Shown one piece after another: positions 44,501-52,918 of a DNA stretch of 64,000 nt (position 1 is the first letter of the stretch; every line of letters begins with the position of its first letter). The stretch covers positions 2,666,001 to 2,730,000 of the forward strand of contig OZ255631.1 of NCBI GenBank assembly GCA_965276835.1. The letters are read 5' to 3'. The notes under the pieces are model-generated. The model did not search any database and was not told where the DNA came from. It saw only the letters and a program-made list of their open reading frames with translations. The translations under genes and the position numbers were made by a program. The stretch comes from BOG-932 sp965276835. Its GTDB lineage: Bacteria; Pseudomonadota; Alphaproteobacteria; BOG-932; Roseiterribacteraceae.

Positions 44501-46336
44501 TCACTCAGCCGCCTCGCTGGATAAATCGAACTGCAAGGCCGCCAGCCGGGCATAGAGGCCGCCATCGCGCACCAGCTCGGCATGGGTGCCGCTGGCGACG
44601 ATGCCGCCTTGTTCCATCACCACGATCCGCTGGGCGCTTTGCACGGTCGCCAGGCGGTGCGCGATGACCAAGGTCGTCCGTCCGCGCATCAGCGGCTCCA
44701 GGGCGCCCTGTACCGCACGCTCGCTCTCCGCGTCCAGCGCCGACGTCGCCTCGTCCAGCAGCAGGATCGACGGGTTGCGCAGGATGGCGCGTGCGATGGC
44801 GATGCGCTGGCGTTGGCCGCCCGACAGGCGGACGCCGCGTTCGCCCAGGAACGTGCCGTAACCGTCGGTCAGCGCCTCGATGAAGCCGGATGCATTCGCG
44901 GCGTCGGCGGCGGCTCGCACCTCGGCATCGCACGCCTCGGGCCGGCCATAGCGGATATTTTCCATCGCCGTGGTCGAAAAGATGACCGGGTCCTGCGACA
45001 CGATGGCGATCCGCGACCGCACCGCCGCCGGGTCGGCTAGCTTGAGATCGACGCCGTCGATCCGAACGACGCCGGCCTGCGGGTCATAGAAGCGCAACAG
45101 CAGTTGAAAGACCGTCGTCTTGCCCGCACCGCTGGGCCCGACCAGTGCGATCCGGTCGCCCGGCTGGGCGGTCAGATTGAAGTCCGTCAAAGCCGGCATG
45201 TCCGGCCGGGTCGGGTAACGGAACTCGACCCCATCGAAGGATATGGCGCCCTGTGCCACGGGGAGCGCCACCGGCGCGGCGGGGCTGGTCACATGCGGCT
45301 TGGTGTCCAGCAGGTCCTGTATGCGGTCGACGGAGGCGGAGCCGCGCTGCAGTTCGGCCATAATCTCGCTGATCGAGCCCACGGCCCCGGCGACGATCAT
45401 CGCATAGAAGATAAAGGCGGCGAGATCGCCCGCGCTCATCGTGCCGGCGAAGACCTCGCGCCCGCCGACCCACAGGATGATCCCGATGGCCGCGAACACG
45501 ACCAGCATCACGAAGGCGGTCAGCATAGCCCGGGCGCGCGCATAATCGACCGAGGTCTGGAAAGTGCGCTCCGCCGACAGGGAGAATTCGCGCCGCGCCG
45601 TCGGTTCGCGCACGAAGGCCTGCACCGTCGCGATGGCGTTCAACATTTCCGAGACATAGGCGCCGATATCGGCCACCCGGTCCCGCGTGGTGCGCGACAA
45701 CGAGCGCACGCGGCGGCCGAAGACGATGATCGACCCGATGACGATCGGCACGACGACCAGCACCAGCCCGGTCAGCTTGGCGCTGGTATAGAACAGCAGC
45801 GCCAATCCGCCGACCAATGTCAGAAATTGGCGAAGTGCGATTGGGACCGATGTGGTGACCACGCTTTGCAGCAAGGTCGTGTCGGCGGTGATCCGCGACA
45901 CGACCGCGCCTGTCTTGGCGGTTTCATAGAACGCCATGTCCAGGCCCAGCAGATGCTGGAACAAGGATTTGCGCAGGTCGGCGACCAGGCGTTCGCCCAG
46001 CCAGTTGCCCAGATACATGCGCAGATAGGCGGCCAGCGCCATGAAGGAAATCGCGATCAGCATGAACAAGAGGGCCTGATCGAGAAACTCGACATTGCCC
46101 TGATCGAAGCCCTTGTCGATCAGTTCCCGCAGCACCCCACCCAGCACCAGCGTACTGCCGGCACCGATGACAAGGGCCACGGCCGCGCCCAGAATCCGGA
46201 GTTTGTGCGGCCGCAGAAACGGCCACATCCGCAGCAGCGGCTTCAGATCGCGGCGGCGCGTATCGGTTTCCGCGCCGGTCGCTGGATCGAGCTCGGCGGC
46301 CCGGCCTCTGGTGCCCGGGCGTCGTGGATTAAACAT
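44501..46336 (-). CDS. ABC transporter, fused permease and ATPase (MsbA/LmrA-like)
   Basis: Homodimeric exporter of 611 residues. A six-helix permease (about 40-330) precedes the ATPase, which shows Walker A GPSGAGKTTVF, signature LSGGQRQRIAIARA, Walker B ILLLDEATSALDAES and the H-loop VIAHRLATVQ. The family includes lipid A flippase MsbA and drug exporters. The long N-terminal leader, with TRGRAAELDPATG, is not hydrophobic. A lipid or drug substrate cannot be chosen from sequence. It stands alone. Confidence 0.92.
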   Translation of the reverse strand: MFNPRRPGTRGRAAELDPATGAETDTRRRDLKPLLRMWPFLRPHKLRILGAAVALVIGAGSTLVLGGVLRELIDKGFDQGNVEFLDQALLFMLIAISFMALAAYLRMYLGNWLGERLVADLRKSLFQHLLGLDMAFYETAKTGAVVSRITADTTLLQSVVTTSVPIALRQFLTLVGGLALLFYTSAKLTGLVLVVVPIVIGSIIVFGRRVRSLSRTTRDRVADIGAYVSEMLNAIATVQAFVREPTARREFSLSAERTFQTSVDYARARAMLTAFVMLVVFAAIGIILWVGGREVFAGTMSAGDLAAFIFYAMIVAGAVGSISEIMAELQRGSASVDRIQDLLDTKPHVTSPAAPVALPVAQGAISFDGVEFRYPTRPDMPALTDFNLTAQPGDRIALVGPSGAGKTTVFQLLLRFYDPQAGVVRIDGVDLKLADPAAVRSRIAIVSQDPVIFSTTAMENIRYGRPEACDAEVRAAADAANASGFIEALTDGYGTFLGERGVRLSGGQRQRIAIARAILRNPSILLLDEATSALDAESERAVQGALEPLMRGRTTLVIAHRLATVQSAQRIVVMEQGGIVASGTHAELVRDGGLYARLAALQFDLSSEAAE

Positions 46337-46520
46337 GCAAAATCACCCTCGGATGCGGCCCTTCCCCCGGCCCGCACATGGGTGAAAGATTCGCCTAGGG
46401 GTCCGTCACGTCAACCGGGCGCAGCGCCGCAGGTCATAAGCGCGCAGGATGGGGTGCCGTGCTGTTGCGCTTTGGCCGGTAACGCAGTATACGACCCGGC
46501 TTCAAGACGAGAGCCCGGCG

Positions 46521-46757
46521 ATGAAAAAAGATATCCACCCCGACTACCACACCATCAACGTCACGTTGACGGACGGCAGCACGTTCCAGACGCGCAGCAC
46601 GTACGGCAAGGAAGGCGACACCATCCGCCTGGACGTCGATCCGCGCACGCATCCGGCATGGACCGGCGGCGCCGGCAAGATGCTGGATACCGGCGGTCAG
46701 CTGGCGCGCTTCAACAAGCGCTTCGGTGGCTTCGGTCTGAAGAAAGACAACGAATAA
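46521..46757 (+). CDS. rpmE: 50S ribosomal protein L31
   Basis: A 78-residue ribosomal protein. MKKDIHPDYHTINVTLTDG and HPAWTGGAGKMLDTGGQLARFNKRFGG, cited as HPAWTGG and FNKRFGG, are the family ends. It has no cysteines, so it is the zinc-independent form. The ATG at 46521 is favoured over a longer frame. A strong terminator follows. Confidence 0.96.
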   Translation: MKKDIHPDYHTINVTLTDGSTFQTRSTYGKEGDTIRLDVDPRTHPAWTGGAGKMLDTGGQLARFNKRFGGFGLKKDNE

Positions 46758-46793
46758 GCCACTTCGGACCTCGGTCCGAATGCAGGAATACAA

Positions 46794-46827
46794 ACCGCCG
46801 GTCCCGCCAAGGGGCCGGCGGTTTTTG
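46794..46827 (+). terminator. Rho-independent terminator of rpmE
   Basis: ACCGCCGG (about 46795-46802) pairs with CCGGCGGT (46816-46823), followed by a run of five T. The loop includes CCCGCCAAGGGG. It lies 37 bases after the rpmE stop and ahead of the Hsp20 promoter. Confidence 0.8.
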
Positions 46828-46843
46828 CTTGCCCTTTCGGCTC

Positions 46844-46870
46844 TTGAAACCCGGAAAACGCTATCCATCT
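46844..46870 (+). promoter_or_regulatory. Probable heat-shock (RpoH) promoter of the Hsp20 gene
   Basis: CTTGAA (46844-46849) is a perfect -35 box for the alternative sigma factor RpoH. ATCCATCT (46863-46870), a 13-base spacer away, agrees with the CCCCATTT -10 at the central CCAT. The start would be near 46877, giving a leader of about 85 bases. Confidence 0.6.
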
Positions 46871-46880
46871 TGAGTTGCGT

Positions 46881-46960
46881 GGCGACGCCCGGACGGGGTC
46901 GCCTTTAACCCGGCCCGACCATATCGGTGGGCCATTCGGTATCGCTTCAAGGAGGATATC
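46881..46960 (+). promoter_or_regulatory. ROSE-type RNA thermometer in the Hsp20 leader
   Basis: Three hairpins can be drawn. The first is GGCGAC/GTCGCC (46881-46903) and the second GGCCC/GGGCC (46912-46933). The third, GGUAUC-G-CUU / GAG-GAUAUC (46938-46960), hides the ribosome site. In the third, UCGCU pairs across the AGGAG with an unpaired G, the mark of ROSE elements in which heat opens the stem. The ATG follows one base after. The pairing is drawn by eye. Confidence 0.65.
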
Positions 46961-46961
46961 C

Positions 46962-47420
46962 ATGCGTACTTACGACTTTTCACCCCTTTTCCGTTCTTCG
47001 ATCGGTTTCGACCGGGTCAGCCGTCTGCTTGAGTCCGCTCAAGGTTCGGACGCTGTCACCTATCCGCCCTACAACATCGAAAAGCTTGGCGAGAACGCCT
47101 ATCGCCTGACGATGGCGGTTGCCGGTTTCGGTGAGGGCGATGTCGACATCACCGTTCAGGACAATACGCTGACCGTCAAAGGCAAGGCCCAGGCCGAGCC
47201 CGAAGGCGCGCAGTTCCTGCATCGCGGCATCGCCGGCCGCGCTTTCGAGCGCCGGTTCCAGCTTGCCGACCATGTCGAGGTCGACGCGGCCCGTCTGGTG
47301 AACGGCCTGCTCCATATCGAACTGGTCCGCCGCGTGCCGGAGGCCCTGAAGCCCCGTAAGATCGAAGTCACGGCTGTCGCCAACAGCCAGCCGACGATCG
47401 AGCAGAAGCAAGCCGCCTGA
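46962..47420 (+). CDS. hspA: Small heat-shock protein Hsp20 (IbpA-type)
   Basis: A 152-residue alpha-crystallin chaperone that holds unfolding proteins. MRTYDFSPLFRSSIGFDRV is the usual rhizobial HspA/IbpA start. The alpha-crystallin domain runs from YPPYNIEKLGENAYRL to VKGKAQAE and AFERRFQLADHVEV, with LVNGLLHIELVRRVPE carrying the C-terminal motif region. A strong AAGGAGG lies six bases before the ATG but is masked in the thermometer hairpin. A terminator follows at 47441. Confidence 0.95.
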   Translation: MRTYDFSPLFRSSIGFDRVSRLLESAQGSDAVTYPPYNIEKLGENAYRLTMAVAGFGEGDVDITVQDNTLTVKGKAQAEPEGAQFLHRGIAGRAFERRFQLADHVEVDAARLVNGLLHIELVRRVPEALKPRKIEVTAVANSQPTIEQKQAA

Positions 47421-47440
47421 TCGCGCTGGCTTCCAGACAG

Positions 47441-47473
47441 AACGGCGTCCTTTCGGGGGCGCCGTTTTCGTTT
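47441..47473 (+). terminator. Rho-independent terminator of the Hsp20 gene
   Basis: AACGGCG (47441-47447) pairs with CGCCGTT (47460-47466), with a TCC/GGG inner stem and a T-rich tail (TTTCGTTT). Confidence 0.75.
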
Positions 47474-47489
47474 GAGTAATGCAGTTACG

Positions 47490-47675
47490 TCAGGCCGGCT
47501 TTTTGAACAGCGCGTCCATCGCCGACATATGCGCCTGCTTGGCCTCGATCGCGACCTCGACCCGGGCGATTTCGGCCTGAAGGTTGGCGACATATTCCTT
47601 CAGGTCGTCGATCGACATGTCGTCGAGCGGCTTAGGCTTCTTGGTCTGTTTCTGCGGCTCCAGATCGTCGAACAT
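47490..47675 (-). CDS. DUF1192 family protein
   Basis: A 61-residue alphaproteobacterial protein. MFDDLEPQK, then PLDDMSIDDLKEYVANLQAE and a helix to the end, match the family. It is acidic at the start and coiled-coil later. Function unknown. Confidence 0.9.
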   Translation of the reverse strand: MFDDLEPQKQTKKPKPLDDMSIDDLKEYVANLQAEIARVEVAIEAKQAHMSAMDALFKKPA

Positions 47676-47698
47676 CGACGCCCTCCTTATCTTTCGCC

Positions 47699-48484
47699 TT
47701 ACTTTCGGGGCGGCAGCACCACGCTGGCCACCGCCTCGCTGCGCGGCATCTGGGATGTTCGCCGCAAGGCCTCGTCCTGATTGGCCTTGCCGCCGACCAC
47801 CCAGACAGGGCCATCGGCGATGTGCTGTATCCCCTCCTCCGCCACCGCCTCGGGATCCTCGGCGGTGCTGACGTCATAGCCCAATCTAACCATGGCCGGC
47901 GTCGCCGTGAAGTTGATGTTGAGATGCAGCAGATCGACGCCGAACGGCTTCAGTTCGAACCACACCGCCTCGCTAAAGATGCGGCTGAACGCCTTGGACG
48001 CCGAATAGTGCGCGATCATCGGCGAGCCGACATTGCCGGCCAGCGATCCGGTCAGCACCACACCGCCCCGGCCGCGCGCTTTCATCAGGCCGGAATAATG
48101 GTGGGTGAATTCCATCTGGCCATCGACATTCATGGCGACGACCTTGCGCGCCAATTCCAGATCGACGTCCGGGAAGACGCCGCGCGTCAGGTTGGCGCCC
48201 GCCATATAGAGCAGGAAGCCGATCTCAAGCGGGTCGGTGATCTTCCGGATTTCCTTGAGCGCCACGCGAGGTTCGCTGATATCGACCGACAGGGTGCGGA
48301 CCTCGACGCCGGTCTTGCTGCGGATGTCGGCTGCCGTCTCCTCAAGTGGGCCGGGTTTGCGTGCCACGATCACCAGATTGAGGCCACGCTCCGCCAGCTT
48401 GCGGGCAAAGGCGGAGCCGATGCCCTCGGAGCCGCCGACGACGAGCGCCCAGGGGCCGTATTTGGTGTGAAAGTCGTTTGTCAT
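47699..48484 (-). CDS. Short-chain dehydrogenase/reductase
   Basis: NAD(P)-dependent oxidoreductase of 261 residues. The nucleotide-binding loop is VVGGSEGIGSAFARKLAERG; the usual NNAG-like site reads YMAGAN; and the catalytic tetrad is in GSLAGNVGSPMIAHYSASK, with Ser, Tyr and Lys. The neighbouring genes (NTF2-like, OYE, NTF2-like) suggest a common degradation route for a ketone or enone. The substrate is unknown. Confidence 0.92.
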   Translation of the reverse strand: MTNDFHTKYGPWALVVGGSEGIGSAFARKLAERGLNLVIVARKPGPLEETAADIRSKTGVEVRTLSVDISEPRVALKEIRKITDPLEIGFLLYMAGANLTRGVFPDVDLELARKVVAMNVDGQMEFTHHYSGLMKARGRGGVVLTGSLAGNVGSPMIAHYSASKAFSRIFSEAVWFELKPFGVDLLHLNINFTATPAMVRLGYDVSTAEDPEAVAEEGIQHIADGPVWVVGGKANQDEALRRTSQMPRSEAVASVVLPPRK

Positions 48485-48558
48485 TTTTTATCCCTTTTCG
48501 TCAACACGTCCGTTCAAATTGGCCTCCCGCCTTGAGTGGGAGGCGAATGAAGAAGAGG

Positions 48559-49086
48559 TCACTTAATCCCCGACCTGAGCAACGTCCTAGGCTCCTCGTC
48601 GCCCGTCAGCACCCGGTTGACCCGCGTCTTGACCCGCCAGCCATCCGGCGTGCGCACGAACTCCCAGCGATTGGCGCCGACGCGCCAGACGCGGAAATTG
48701 TCGCCGTCGCGGCGGTAGAGCCGGGAATAGGATGTGCCCATCGCCGAGTCGCCGTTCAGCACGATATGCGGCAGGCCGATGACGTGGCCGGCGCCGCCGT
48801 GGATGATCTCCTGGTGATAGGGCCCGCGCACCATGTCGGCGATCGCCGCTCGGCTGTATGCCGCGCCGGCGGCGCCTTCCTTGACCGGCGCACCGGGCGC
48901 GGGCGGCGTCGAGCCGCCGCCCCAGTCATAGATGCCGTCTTCGACCCACAGGTTGGACGTCGCCTCGGCATCGCCGCTGTCGACCAGGGGGCCGTAGGCG
49001 CTCATCAGCTGATAGAGCGCGACCTGGTCCTCCAATTCGCGCAGGCGAGTTTCCAAGGCCGCGAAACGCTGTTCCATGTCGCTCAT
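48559..49086 (-). CDS. NTF2-like (SnoaL_4) protein
   Basis: A 175-residue cone-fold protein. RLRELEDQVALYQLMSAYGPLVDSGD is the standard opening of the SnoaL_4 group (cite: VALYQLMSAYGPLVDSGD). LWVEDGIYDWGGG follows, then AIADMVRGPYHQEIIHGGAGHVIG. The central His and Asp could be catalytic, as in scytalone dehydratase or ketosteroid isomerase relatives. The ATG at 49086 sits 11 bases from the OYE gene, so they are co-transcribed. Confidence 0.88.
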   Translation of the reverse strand: MSDMEQRFAALETRLRELEDQVALYQLMSAYGPLVDSGDAEATSNLWVEDGIYDWGGGSTPPAPGAPVKEGAAGAAYSRAAIADMVRGPYHQEIIHGGAGHVIGLPHIVLNGDSAMGTSYSRLYRRDGDNFRVWRVGANRWEFVRTPDGWRVKTRVNRVLTGDEEPRTLLRSGIK

Positions 49087-49097
49087 CCGCACCTCCC

Positions 49098-50231
49098 TCA
49101 GGTCAGCTTGCTCAGCGCCGCTTTGTCGAACGGCGCCAGCGGCTGGGCAGCACGCACCCGGTTGCTCCACTCGGGATCGGCCAGCATCCCGCGCCCGACC
49201 AGGATCAGGTCGAACTCGCCGTTCTCGAACCGCTCCAGCACGCGGTCGAGATTGTCGAGCGCCTTGGTTTCCTCGCCGGCAAACATCTGTTCCAAGCGGT
49301 TGGACAGTCCGATGCCGCCCACCGTGCTGGACAGTTTGCCGGTCAGTTTCTTGGCCCACCCGGCGAGATTAAGGTCCGAACCTTCGAAGGCCGGCGTGTC
49401 GAAGCCGCGAATGCTGGCGTCCAGAACGTCCACCCCGGCGTCAGCCAGCACATTGAGGATCACCCCCAGTTCCTCCGGCGTCTGGCCCAGCTTGGCCCAA
49501 TAATCCTGCTGCTTGTGCTGGCTGAAGCGGAACATGATCGGCACGCCCGGCCCGATTTCGCGGCGGATGGCGCGGACCAGTTCGGCGGCGAATTCCGCCC
49601 GCCGCTCCGGCGTGCCGCCGTAACGGTCGGTCCGCTTGTTGGTCGCATCCCACATGAAGGTGTCGACCAGATAGCCGTGGCCGCCATGGAGCGCGATACC
49701 GTCGAAGCCGATCGACACGGCATTCTTGGCTGCACCGGCAAAGGCGGCGACCACGTCGGCGATTTCCTCCTCGGTCATCGCGCGGGTCGGCTCCAGAACC
49801 GTGTCGATATAATCCTGGGTCAGCGAATGGTGGCCGACCGGGCCCCATAGACCGGACGGGCGGCGGCCCGGCACGTTCGGATTATCGGACTTGCGCGCGT
49901 CGCGCAGCACGCCCTGGTGCCAGAGCTGCGGGAAAATCCTGCCGCCCGCCGCATGGACGCCCTCGACAACACGCTGCCAGCCGGCGAGCGCCGCGTCGCC
50001 ATACATGACGGGAATCGCCGGGCTGTCCAAAGCGGCTTCGTCCTCGATGCCGGTGCCCTCGGTAATGATAAGACCGGCACCGCCCTCGGCGCGGCGGCGA
50101 TAATATGCAGCGACATCCTCAGTCGGCACGCCGCCCGGCGAGAATTGCCGCGTCATCGGCGACATGACGATGCGGTTCTTCAGCGTCAGGTTGCCGACGG
50201 TCAGCGGCGTGAACAGCGAGCCGTATTTCAT
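49098..50231 (-). CDS. NADH:flavin oxidoreductase, Old Yellow Enzyme family
   Basis: A 377-residue TIM-barrel flavoenzyme. LFTPLTVGNLTLKNRIVMSP begins it, RRRAEGGAGLIITEGTGIED follows, then PQLWHQG (FMN contact) and GFDGIALHGGHGYLVDTFMW. NKRTDRYGGTPERRAEF is the usual phosphate-binding stretch. It is closer to the 2,4-dienoyl-CoA reductase-like branch than to the gene at 17192 but lacks the FeS domain. Two NTF2-like genes flank it. Confidence 0.92.
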   Translation of the reverse strand: MKYGSLFTPLTVGNLTLKNRIVMSPMTRQFSPGGVPTEDVAAYYRRRAEGGAGLIITEGTGIEDEAALDSPAIPVMYGDAALAGWQRVVEGVHAAGGRIFPQLWHQGVLRDARKSDNPNVPGRRPSGLWGPVGHHSLTQDYIDTVLEPTRAMTEEEIADVVAAFAGAAKNAVSIGFDGIALHGGHGYLVDTFMWDATNKRTDRYGGTPERRAEFAAELVRAIRREIGPGVPIMFRFSQHKQQDYWAKLGQTPEELGVILNVLADAGVDVLDASIRGFDTPAFEGSDLNLAGWAKKLTGKLSSTVGGIGLSNRLEQMFAGEETKALDNLDRVLERFENGEFDLILVGRGMLADPEWSNRVRAAQPLAPFDKAALSKLT

Positions 50232-50241
50232 CGAGAGGTCT

Positions 50242-50724
50242 CTATTTATCGTAATAGGATTGGAAATCGGGCGTTTGATCGACCCTGAGCCGGCTCAGCA
50301 TCCGTGACTGGATGAACCAGCGCCCGTCGATCTTCGTGTAGGTCTCATGATAGTGGCCCCAGCCGTGCAGATGCTCCAGCACGTCGCCGTTCTGCCACCA
50401 CAGCAAATCCTCCATCGCCCAGATGCCCGTGGCGGTCGTGGGGGACGTAATCTCGATCTCCGGCGTATGGGCGTGATGGACGGTCGCCAGCTTCACCCTG
50501 CCGTCGACCACTTTCTTGATCATCGCCAGAATCTGGTCCTTGCCGCGCGCGACCGCGCCGGCGGGCTTGTGCCGCTCCGGCAGGGTACCAAAGGAATCCA
50601 ATGTCGCGTCCGCGGCGTGGCAGGTGTCGTACTCGGCCCAGTCCTTGGTATCCATCGTGCGGATGCGCTTGGCGAACAGCGCCTTGATCTCCTCGATGGC
50701 CAGCAGGCGTTCGGCGTCTGTCAT
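50242..50724 (-). CDS. NTF2-like (SnoaL_4) protein
   Basis: A 160-residue protein: IEEIKALFAKRIRTMDTKDW is the first helix, then YDTCHAADATLDSFG, TVHHAHTPEIEITSPTTATG and a tryptophan-rich strand (IWAMEDLLWWQNGDV). HGWGHYHETYTKIDGRWFI is the C-terminal half. It is a paralogue of the protein at 48559 with a similar layout. It is the first gene of the minus-strand cluster here. Confidence 0.88.
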   Translation of the reverse strand: MTDAERLLAIEEIKALFAKRIRTMDTKDWAEYDTCHAADATLDSFGTLPERHKPAGAVARGKDQILAMIKKVVDGRVKLATVHHAHTPEIEITSPTTATGIWAMEDLLWWQNGDVLEHLHGWGHYHETYTKIDGRWFIQSRMLSRLRVDQTPDFQSYYDK

Positions 50725-50807
50725 TTCCTCCCCAAGACACTAGATTACGTTTCACGGATACTACGCTTTCGGGCGAATGAATCCGCAATCATTTTTGCGA
50801 GCAGACC

Positions 50808-51806
50808 ATGGCCGAACCCGTTCCAGCCGAAATGACGGCAATCGAAATCAGCACCCCCGGCGGGCCGGAGGTCTTGAAGCCGGTCCGGCGCCCGACGCCG
50901 CAACCGGCCGAAGGGGAAATCCTGATCCGGGTTGCCGCAGCCGGGGTCAACCGGCCCGACCTGTTGCAGCGCCAGGGTAATTATCCGCCGCCACCGGGCG
51001 CCAGCGACATTCCAGGGCTGGAGGTTGCCGGAACCGTCGCGGCGCTCGGCGCCGGCGTCACCGGCTGGAAGGTGGGGGACCAGGTCTGCGCCCTGCTGGC
51101 CGGTGGCGGCTATGCGGCCTTCGCGGCGGTGCCGGAATTGCAGTGCCTGCCGATCCCGGACGGGCTCAGCATCGTCGAGGCAGCGGCCTTGCCGGAAACC
51201 TTGTTCACCTGCTGGACCAATCTGATCGACGGCGGGCAGATGAAGGCCGGCGAAACCGTGCTGATCCACGGCGGATCGTCCGGCATCGGCACGACCGGCA
51301 TCCAACTGGCCAAGGCGCTTGGCGCCACGGTGATTGCGACGGCCGGGACGGCCGAAAAATGCGAAGCCTGCCGCCGTCTGGGGGCGGATCTTGCGATCGA
51401 TTACAAAACCGAAGATTTCGCGAAGGCCATCAAGGCCGCAGGCATGACGGTCGATGTCGTGCTCGACATGGTCGGCGGCGATTATGTCCGCCGCGACATC
51501 GAGATCATGGCGCAGGGCGGGCGGCATGTCAGCATCGCCAGCCTGGGCGGCGCCGAGGCGACCGTTCCGATCTTCCGGATCATGCAGAAACGCCTGACCC
51601 TCACCGGATCGACCCTGCGGGCGCGCAGCCCCGTGGAGAAAGGCGCGATCGCGGCGCGATTGCTGGAAGTCGTCTGGCCGATGATCGCCGGGGGCAAGCT
51701 CCGGCCCGCGGTTCATGCGACCTTCCCCTTGGCGCAGGCAGCCCAGGCCCAAGCCGCGCTTGAGACCGGCGACCATATCGGCAAAATCGTCTTAACCGTC
51801 GGCTAA
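50808..51806 (+). CDS. NAD(P)H-quinone oxidoreductase, PIG3/QorA type
   Basis: Zinc-less MDR family enzyme of 332 residues that reduces quinones with one electron or two. GVNRPDLLQRQGNYPPPPGASDIPGLE (cite: GVNRPDLLQRQGNYPPP) is the PIG3 signature. The nucleotide-binding loop is IHGGSSGIGTTGIQLAKALG and the end is AAQAQAALETGDHIGKIVL. ATG at 50808 or at 50832 are both possible. Divergent from the NTF2/OYE cluster with an 83-base gap. Confidence 0.93.
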   Translation: MAEPVPAEMTAIEISTPGGPEVLKPVRRPTPQPAEGEILIRVAAAGVNRPDLLQRQGNYPPPPGASDIPGLEVAGTVAALGAGVTGWKVGDQVCALLAGGGYAAFAAVPELQCLPIPDGLSIVEAAALPETLFTCWTNLIDGGQMKAGETVLIHGGSSGIGTTGIQLAKALGATVIATAGTAEKCEACRRLGADLAIDYKTEDFAKAIKAAGMTVDVVLDMVGGDYVRRDIEIMAQGGRHVSIASLGGAEATVPIFRIMQKRLTLTGSTLRARSPVEKGAIAARLLEVVWPMIAGGKLRPAVHATFPLAQAAQAQAALETGDHIGKIVLTVG

Positions 51807-51986
51807 TCGACGATTACCGATTTATTGGCAGCAAAAACGTAAAAAACGCTGGAAAAAGGGGTCGCGACCCGCCAGATGTGGCATAGCTTTGCCCGATAGG
51901 GGAATCGTCTGCGCGTTGAAACGCGTGCGGACTGGAATTGGGCGTGCCGAATCGCGCCCTCCGCATAGGAAGATCAAGGAAGTATT
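51807..51986. other. Intergenic region, promoter of the DUF1013 gene likely
   Basis: The 180 bases hold no supported gene. AAGGAAG a few bases before 51987 is a ribosome site. I see no clear sigma-70 boxes. Confidence 0.5.
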
Positions 51987-52556
51987 ATGGCTAATCCGTT
52001 GATGCCGAAAGCGACTGCCGTATGGCTGGTCGAGAACACCGGCCTGACCTTCGAACAGATCGCGGAGTTCTGCGGGCTGCACCGCCTTGAGGTCCAAGGC
52101 ATCGCCGACGACGAAGTCGCGATCGGCATGGTCGGCCTCGACCCGGTCGGCGGCGGACAGGTTACGCAGGAAGAAATCGAACGCTGCGAGAAGGATCCGA
52201 AGGCCCGGCTGTCGCTGGTGGTGAAAGACCTGCCGGCCCCCAGCAAGCGCGGCAAGGGCCCGCGCTATACCCCGGTGACCAAGCGCGGCGACAAGCCGGA
52301 CGCGATCGCCTGGCTGCTGCGCAGCGCACCGAACCTGTCGGACACGCAGATCGGCAAGCTGATCGGCACGACGAAGACGACGATCCTGGCGGTGCGCAAC
52401 CGCACGCACGAAACCAGCTCCACCATCAAGCCGCGCAGCCCGGTGCTGCTGGGCCTGTGCACGCAGGGTGAGCTGGACGAAGCAATGGCCAAGGCGCGTA
52501 AACGCACCGGCAAGCCGGATCCGGAACCGTTGATTTACGAAGGCGATGTGGCCTAA
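51987..52556 (+). CDS. trcR: DUF1013 family, cell cycle regulator TrcR
   Basis: A 189-residue protein conserved in alphaproteobacteria and described as a transcriptional regulator of the cell cycle. MANPLMPKATAVWLVENTGL and TFEQIAEFCGLHRLEVQGIADDE, cited as FEQIAEFCGLHRLEVQGIAD, are the HTH-bearing N-terminus. A second HTH-like region is DTQIGKLIGTTKTTILAVRN. Strong conservation, a good ribosome site and a terminator support it. Confidence 0.93.
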   Translation: MANPLMPKATAVWLVENTGLTFEQIAEFCGLHRLEVQGIADDEVAIGMVGLDPVGGGQVTQEEIERCEKDPKARLSLVVKDLPAPSKRGKGPRYTPVTKRGDKPDAIAWLLRSAPNLSDTQIGKLIGTTKTTILAVRNRTHETSSTIKPRSPVLLGLCTQGELDEAMAKARKRTGKPDPEPLIYEGDVA

Positions 52557-52583
52557 CGGCCAAGATAGATCCTGAAAATGAAG

Positions 52584-52612
52584 GCGGCGCCAGATGGCGC
52601 CGCTTTTGTTTT
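52584..52612 (+). terminator. Rho-independent terminator of trcR
   Basis: GCGGCGCC (52584-52591) pairs with GGCGCCGC (52596-52603), an eight-base stem with loop AGAT, and is followed by TTTTGTTTT. Confidence 0.85.
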
Positions 52613-52629
52613 AACCCTTGTCGAACCGA

Positions 52630-52794
52630 TCAATGACTGAGACGGTCGATCTCCTCTTTGAGTCTCAGCTTTTCGAATTTCATTTTCTTGATGGCAACGG
52701 AGTCGGCGCCAGGTCGGTTCTGTTCGGAACCAAGGGTGCGGTCGAGATCGGCGTGCTTGGTACGTAGTGCAGTAACGTGGGACTCAAGAGACAT
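52630..52794 (-). CDS. DUF465 (YdcH-like) small protein
   Basis: A 54-residue coiled-coil protein too short for many gene finders. SLESHVTALRTKHADLDRTL and the end KKMKFEKLRLKEEIDRL are the family pattern. GGAGG lies six bases before the ATG at 52794. Related to the protein at 57012. Function unknown. Confidence 0.85.
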   Translation of the reverse strand: MSLESHVTALRTKHADLDRTLGSEQNRPGADSVAIKKMKFEKLRLKEEIDRLSH

Positions 52795-52918
52795 GAGGCA
52801 CCTCCATATTGACGTCACGACGGGCTTGGACCACCCGCTGGATCGAACGATATCACGCTGAGGATCGCTGGATAGTCTTGAAATCACATTTCTTGACCCC
52901 ATTTGCCGCGCCGGTCGA

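Noticed and set aside
45104..46873. 589-codon frame antisense to the ABC transporter
   Set aside because: Shadow of the ABC gene that also runs through rpmE; no domain.
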